Assembly: GCA_963169055.1 (NCBI GenBank)
Contig: CAUJFU010000016.1
Location: forward strand, 1-9,983
From: Myxococcota bacterium
Lineage (GTDB): Bacteria > Myxococcota_C > UBA6777
Direction of reading: 5' to 3'
Length of the DNA stretch: 9,983 nt
Of this stretch, positions 6,267-9,983 are shown piece after piece. How positions within the stretch are numbered: position 1 is the first letter of the stretch; every line of letters starts with the position of its first letter. The translations under genes and the position numbers were made by a program. Under the pieces are notes generated by a model. The model saw only the letters and a list, made by a program, of their open reading frames with translations. It had not been told where the DNA came from and made no database searches.

Positions 6267-7670
6267 CTAGAGCTTGTAGCGTTTGCGTTTTCTCCACAGC
6301 GTGGCGCGACTGATCCCGAGGATCTCGGAGGCTTTGGCGACGTTTCCTTTGGCGGCGATCAAGGCCGTTCGGATGCGGTGAGGTTCCATCTCTTGAAGGG
6401 AAGACAGCGCGAGAGGAAGGGCTGTTGTGGGTTTCGGATCATCGCGGAATTCGGGCGGTAGATCGGCCATGATCAGTTCAGAAGAACGCCCCACAGCGAA
6501 CGCATAGGCCACGACGTTTTGCAGTTCGCGGACATTTCCCGGCCATGTGTGATCGAGCAACAAACGCATCACATCGGGCGCGATCTGCTCGATCTTTCGG
6601 AGGCCACGCCGATTGTAGTCCTCGATAAACCGCCACAACAACAGCTCGACATCGCCACGCCGCACATGCAGCCGTGGTAAAAACAACGGAACCACACGCA
6701 GTCGGTACATCAGATCTTCTCGAAAACGCCCAAGCGCCACTTCTTCGCGCAAAGAGCGGTGTGTCGCGGCCACGATCCGAACGTCCACCGCCAAAGCCCT
6801 CGTCCCACCGACAGGAACGACCTTACGCTCTTCGAGTACCCGCAAAAGCTTGGATTGGAGATCCAAGGGCAGTTCTGCAATCTCATCAAGAAACAGCGTC
6901 CCTCCGTCTGCTTGCCGAAAAAATCCCAAGCCTTCTTTGATCGCCCCCGTAAATGCGCCTTTGACATGGCCGAAAAGCTGGCTTTCCATCAAGGTCGGTG
7001 TCAGCGTTGCGCAATTCACCGCAACAAAGGGCTTGTCACGTCGTGAACTTTCCAGATGCAGCGCACGCGCCACAAGCTCCTTTCCCGTCCCCGATTCTCC
7101 CCGAATCAAGACGCTCACTCCCATATCTGCAACTTGGCGGATCGTTGCAAAGATTTGGTGCATCGCCGTATCGCGGCTTTGGATGCCATGAAACTCCACC
7201 ACATCGGGCATCTCCATCGTAGGAACACGCAAGGCCGTTGCTTCCGCTTCTTGTGCGGCCTGACGATCCAACACAAGCATCTCCATTCCCCCCGTCAACC
7301 GGCCCGCAGGATCAAACCACGCTTTCGCCGTCTTGCGCACGTGGATCGCCTTCCCATCGGCGCGGTGCATCACCAACGGGATATCCCGCATCTCGCCGAT
7401 CTCTGCGATCCCACAAGCCACCATACAATTCGGACAACGCACCGTTTTTAAGCAATGATGCCCCACCGCTTCGGAAGCTTGAAACCCCAACAATGCCTCT
7501 GCCGCTGGGTTCCAATACAACACCGAACGCTCCGCATCGACCACAAAGACCGCTGTATCGGGCAACATCTCCATCCCTGCAACAAAAACATCCAAGCTGC
7601 CGTGTGCCTCAAACCATTGTGCCAATTTTTCCCGTTGAATCGAGGAAGTATCGGCTTGCTTTTTATCCAT
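6267..7670 (-). CDS. Sigma-54-dependent transcriptional activator, PAS-AAA+-Fis HTH, cysteine-rich sensor
   Basis: Bacterial enhancer-binding protein that remodels sigma-54 RNA polymerase with ATP. In the 467-residue form, a PAS domain spans about 32-130. The AAA+ domain (about 160-395) has Walker A GESGTGKE (191-198), the sigma-54 loop GAFTGA (238-243), Walker B GGTLFLDE (256-263) and FREDLMYRL (316-324). The C-terminal Fis-type helix-turn-helix covers about 442-465. The PAS region holds C73, C79, C82 and C86 as CLKTVRCPNCMVAC, suggesting a redox, metal or persulfide sensor. The frame is open to 7853, but that would overlap the acylase gene; ATG 7670 has AGGA five bases upstream, and ATG 7676 is a weaker choice. 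It lies 67 bases behind the acylase gene and ends 24 bases from the end of sqr. There is no response-regulator receiver domain. Confidence 0.93.
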   Translation of the reverse strand: MDKKQADTSSIQREKLAQWFEAHGSLDVFVAGMEMLPDTAVFVVDAERSVLYWNPAAEALLGFQASEAVGHHCLKTVRCPNCMVACGIAEIGEMRDIPLVMHRADGKAIHVRKTAKAWFDPAGRLTGGMEMLVLDRQAAQEAEATALRVPTMEMPDVVEFHGIQSRDTAMHQIFATIRQVADMGVSVLIRGESGTGKELVARALHLESSRRDKPFVAVNCATLTPTLMESQLFGHVKGAFTGAIKEGLGFFRQADGGTLFLDEIAELPLDLQSKLLRVLEERKVVPVGGTRALAVDVRIVAATHRSLREEVALGRFREDLMYRLRVVPLFLPRLHVRRGDVELLLWRFIEDYNRRGLRKIEQIAPDVMRLLLDHTWPGNVRELQNVVAYAFAVGRSSELIMADLPPEFRDDPKPTTALPLALSSLQEMEPHRIRTALIAAKGNVAKASEILGISRATLWRKRKRYKL

Positions 7671-7737
7671 GATCATCCTGTTGTGCTGCCCATGTGATCG
7701 ACATCGAAAAAGATCAGAAGCAGATGCGTGGTCGCGA

Positions 7738-9930
7738 TCACTTGGGGCGATCGGGCGGTTCGCCTTGAGGACGCCCAAACGGCAAAAAGCGGCCTTCGAT
7801 CCATTCGTCGATGCCCGCCCCATAGCCCGGGCCAAAGCGCCGTTCCGAAGCACCGCCCGGCATATTGTACCAACTTCCGTCCTGTTGCATGTCCATCACC
7901 AAATGAAACGATGGCGCGCCACGCATCGGATGTTCGCGCAACTGCATCACGCGGGTCTGAAACGGTGTGGTCGGACTACCCGGCAAAGACACAGGGCGCG
8001 TATCCCATCCCCACCACGCAGGCGTCTGCCCTTGGGTGATCTGGTTAGAAAAGCCAAAACGCGCTGGCAAGTTCCATGTCCCCGCATCCACGCGGGCTTT
8101 GGCTTTCGGCCACGCTTCGCGCAACCACAAAGTCATCTTCACAGCGTCCACCAGATGCGGCTTTTCGAGCGCAAACGCCTGATCGAAGTGAAACTGAAAA
8201 CATAGCGTAAACGTGATATCATCCAGTAGATGGTGCGCTTTGGGCGCTCCCACCGAGGCTGACAACACGACGCGCAAGATCTCTTGGTGCAGCGCATGGA
8301 ACAAGCCCATCTGCGCACGATGGTTTGTGATATCGGTGATCGGTTCTTGCGCTTCGGCCCAACACGCCAACGCCTGAAATGCCGCATCTTCGGGCAACAA
8401 CGGCCCCCAAGCTCGCATCATCCTCGCCGCACATCGATCCACTTCATCGTACGAAGCCGCCACCAACGACCGCAACGTATGTTTCTGCTGACGCCCCAAG
8501 ATCTCTTCTAACCGTTCCCACCGATAATGCGGCTCAGGAAGATTGATCCATCTTGTGCCGCCCGCACCATCCCTTCGCTCATTCGCCGATACCACTACAC
8601 CTTCGGGCGGATCGAACCACTGCGGCAGATCGCTTTTGTCTAGCGGCAAGACTTCCCGCGTCTCGATATCCCAACCCTGCCTTGGATACGCGCCCGTCCA
8701 TCCCGCAGGGCGCTGATCCACCGAACCTGACTTGATCAAGCCGATCTTTCCGCCGCGATCCGCCATCACGCACCACACCGACAACATCTGACCTTTGCGG
8801 TGGATCGCCATCCCTTCTTCCACGCTTCGACAATCCATCATCCCCATAATCACGGCCACATCCAACGCCGTTCTCTCTCGCATCCCCGCCCATCGCAAAC
8901 ACGGATAATCCCCCTCGACCCAAGGATCGCCCAACAACGTGCCGTAGGCATGTTCATAAAACACCCATGTCTCGGCCTTTTTCCCTTTGATCCGCACCAC
9001 CTCTTCACGCCGCTGCGTGAACTCGCACCACGCCTCACCCGCAAGATAACGCCCTTCTTTGCAACGCTCGATCAACATATCGATGTTATCGCCGTGAGCG
9101 TTGGTATAACTCCAACCCACCTGATCGTTTCGGCCTCCACTCAAAAACGGCAGGCCCGGGATACCCATCCCCTGATAAAATCTCCCATCTTCGGCAGTTT
9201 CGACATGCAGCGCATACAACAACGGCGGCAACTGCCCTGTTTCCATGTGAAACTCGCCCATCAATAGGGCATGACCGCTCTCCGAACGCCCCGCCGAAAC
9301 AGCAAACGCATTCGATCCACCCAACCCCAATGGGATCAATATCTTGTCTAATTCCAACACCTTGACTCGACGCAACATCGCTTCATCGATCCCCTCCACG
9401 CTGTCCCCAAGCAAGATCTCCAACAATCCGCGCTCCGCCCCCCCATGCACCAACTCCAACACCAACGCTTCCGCAAGATGTTGCACCGTCCCCAACGCCA
9501 TATACCCCGTAAATCGGTACATTCGCAGCACATCCAGCGGGGTATACGCACGCCGCTTTAGCCCCAACAACCGCAAGATCCAAGGCCACCCCCGCGCCTT
9601 CGCCCCTGCCGCCACCCCCGCACAGTACGCCTCAAAGATATCTTTCGCCCACCCCTCCAATTCTTCCCACGTCTCTTGCAGACGCGCCGAAAAATCTAAC
9701 GAGCGCACGCACCGATCCACCAGCCGCGCAAAAGGTACATCCCCCAAGATCTCCATCAATCGGCCTTCGGACGCCATCCGATTCAACTCGATCTGCACCA
9801 AACGATCATACGCATGCAAATAACCCCTTGCATACGCCGATTGCAACCGATCTCGCGCTCGGATCGACGGTGTCCCCCACGCATCTCTCGTAAAAGCAAT
9901 TGTGCCGCCTTGGTGTGCGATCTCTTCCAT
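7738..9930 (-). CDS. Penicillin acylase-family Ntn-hydrolase, apparently cytoplasmic
   Basis: Family members are made as one chain and cut themselves to expose a catalytic serine; they hydrolyse amides such as penicillins or acyl-homoserine lactones. In the 730 residues the cleavage site is clear: GGSNAFAVSAGRSESG, nucleophile S206, giving an alpha part of about 205 residues and a beta part of about 525. Family marks in the beta part are GIPGLPFLSGGRNDQVGWSYTN (from 257), the likely oxyanion Asn in VVVSANER (446-452) and a C-terminal PGGASERRFGPGYG...W..G (691-713). The N-terminus MEEIAHQGGTIAFTRDAWGTPSI begins directly in the alpha domain with no signal peptide, unlike most characterised periplasmic members. 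An in-frame TAG stands just before the ATG at 9930, and GGAGG lies ten bases upstream. The substrate cannot be deduced. The sigma-54 activator follows 67 bases downstream, possibly in one transcript. Confidence 0.9.
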   Translation of the reverse strand: MEEIAHQGGTIAFTRDAWGTPSIRARDRLQSAYARGYLHAYDRLVQIELNRMASEGRLMEILGDVPFARLVDRCVRSLDFSARLQETWEELEGWAKDIFEAYCAGVAAGAKARGWPWILRLLGLKRRAYTPLDVLRMYRFTGYMALGTVQHLAEALVLELVHGGAERGLLEILLGDSVEGIDEAMLRRVKVLELDKILIPLGLGGSNAFAVSAGRSESGHALLMGEFHMETGQLPPLLYALHVETAEDGRFYQGMGIPGLPFLSGGRNDQVGWSYTNAHGDNIDMLIERCKEGRYLAGEAWCEFTQRREEVVRIKGKKAETWVFYEHAYGTLLGDPWVEGDYPCLRWAGMRERTALDVAVIMGMMDCRSVEEGMAIHRKGQMLSVWCVMADRGGKIGLIKSGSVDQRPAGWTGAYPRQGWDIETREVLPLDKSDLPQWFDPPEGVVVSANERRDGAGGTRWINLPEPHYRWERLEEILGRQQKHTLRSLVAASYDEVDRCAARMMRAWGPLLPEDAAFQALACWAEAQEPITDITNHRAQMGLFHALHQEILRVVLSASVGAPKAHHLLDDITFTLCFQFHFDQAFALEKPHLVDAVKMTLWLREAWPKAKARVDAGTWNLPARFGFSNQITQGQTPAWWGWDTRPVSLPGSPTTPFQTRVMQLREHPMRGAPSFHLVMDMQQDGSWYNMPGGASERRFGPGYGAGIDEWIEGRFLPFGRPQGEPPDRPK

Positions 9931-9983
9931 CTATCCGTATCCTCCACCTTCTTTTGTTCGGAGTGACGCAACTGGCAACAAAA

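Noticed and set aside
7671-7853. N-terminal extension of the sigma-54 activator
   Set aside because: It would overlap the acylase gene by more than 100 bases, and the extra residues match no domain. The ATG at 7670 has its own ribosome-binding site.

Overview
The window is a chromosomal stretch of moderately high GC that reads as bacterial housekeeping and stress-response genes. There is no rRNA, tRNA, CRISPR array, phage gene or insertion sequence. The cysteine-free porphobilinogen synthase, the type II sulfide:quinone oxidoreductase, the sigma-54 regulator and the low-complexity Pro/Gln/Ser protein would suit a Gram-negative bacterium of the deltaproteobacterial or myxobacterial kind. No phylogenetic marker is present, so that placement is a low-confidence inference.

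Layout. 1-1478 (minus) is the N-terminal part of a large, repeat-rich, probably disordered protein that runs off the left edge. It has a good candidate promoter at 1564-1593. 1653-2219 (minus) is a type II thymidine kinase (tdk). After a 412-base divergent gap with no confident signal comes hemB (2632-3630, plus). Convergent to hemB are a TM2-domain membrane protein (3730-4158, minus) and, upstream of that, a Dps ferroxidase (4256-4699, minus). A 337-base divergent region holds a probable dps promoter and a cluster of short repeats. It is followed by a type II SQR (5037-6242, plus). Convergent to SQR, after 24 bases, is a PAS/AAA+/Fis-type sigma-54 activator (6267-7670, minus), preceded on the same strand by an Ntn-hydrolase of the penicillin acylase family that lacks a signal peptide (7738-9930, minus).

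How the genes may work together. SQR oxidises sulfide to a persulfide and feeds the quinone pool. The adjacent activator carries a four-cysteine cluster in its PAS region, so it may be a sulfide or redox sensor of the FisR kind, although it also sits 67 bases behind the acylase gene and may instead serve that gene. Dps, SQR and the regulator together suggest a redox or sulfur stress neighbourhood.

The most unusual structure lies in the gaps. The stop-codon regions of both the TM2 gene and dps are repeated just downstream of those genes (two and three copies). The sqr upstream region carries five copies of a CTCCACA-core motif. The left-edge gene is built of several nested in-frame tandem repeats. 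I saw no clear new defence or mobile system.
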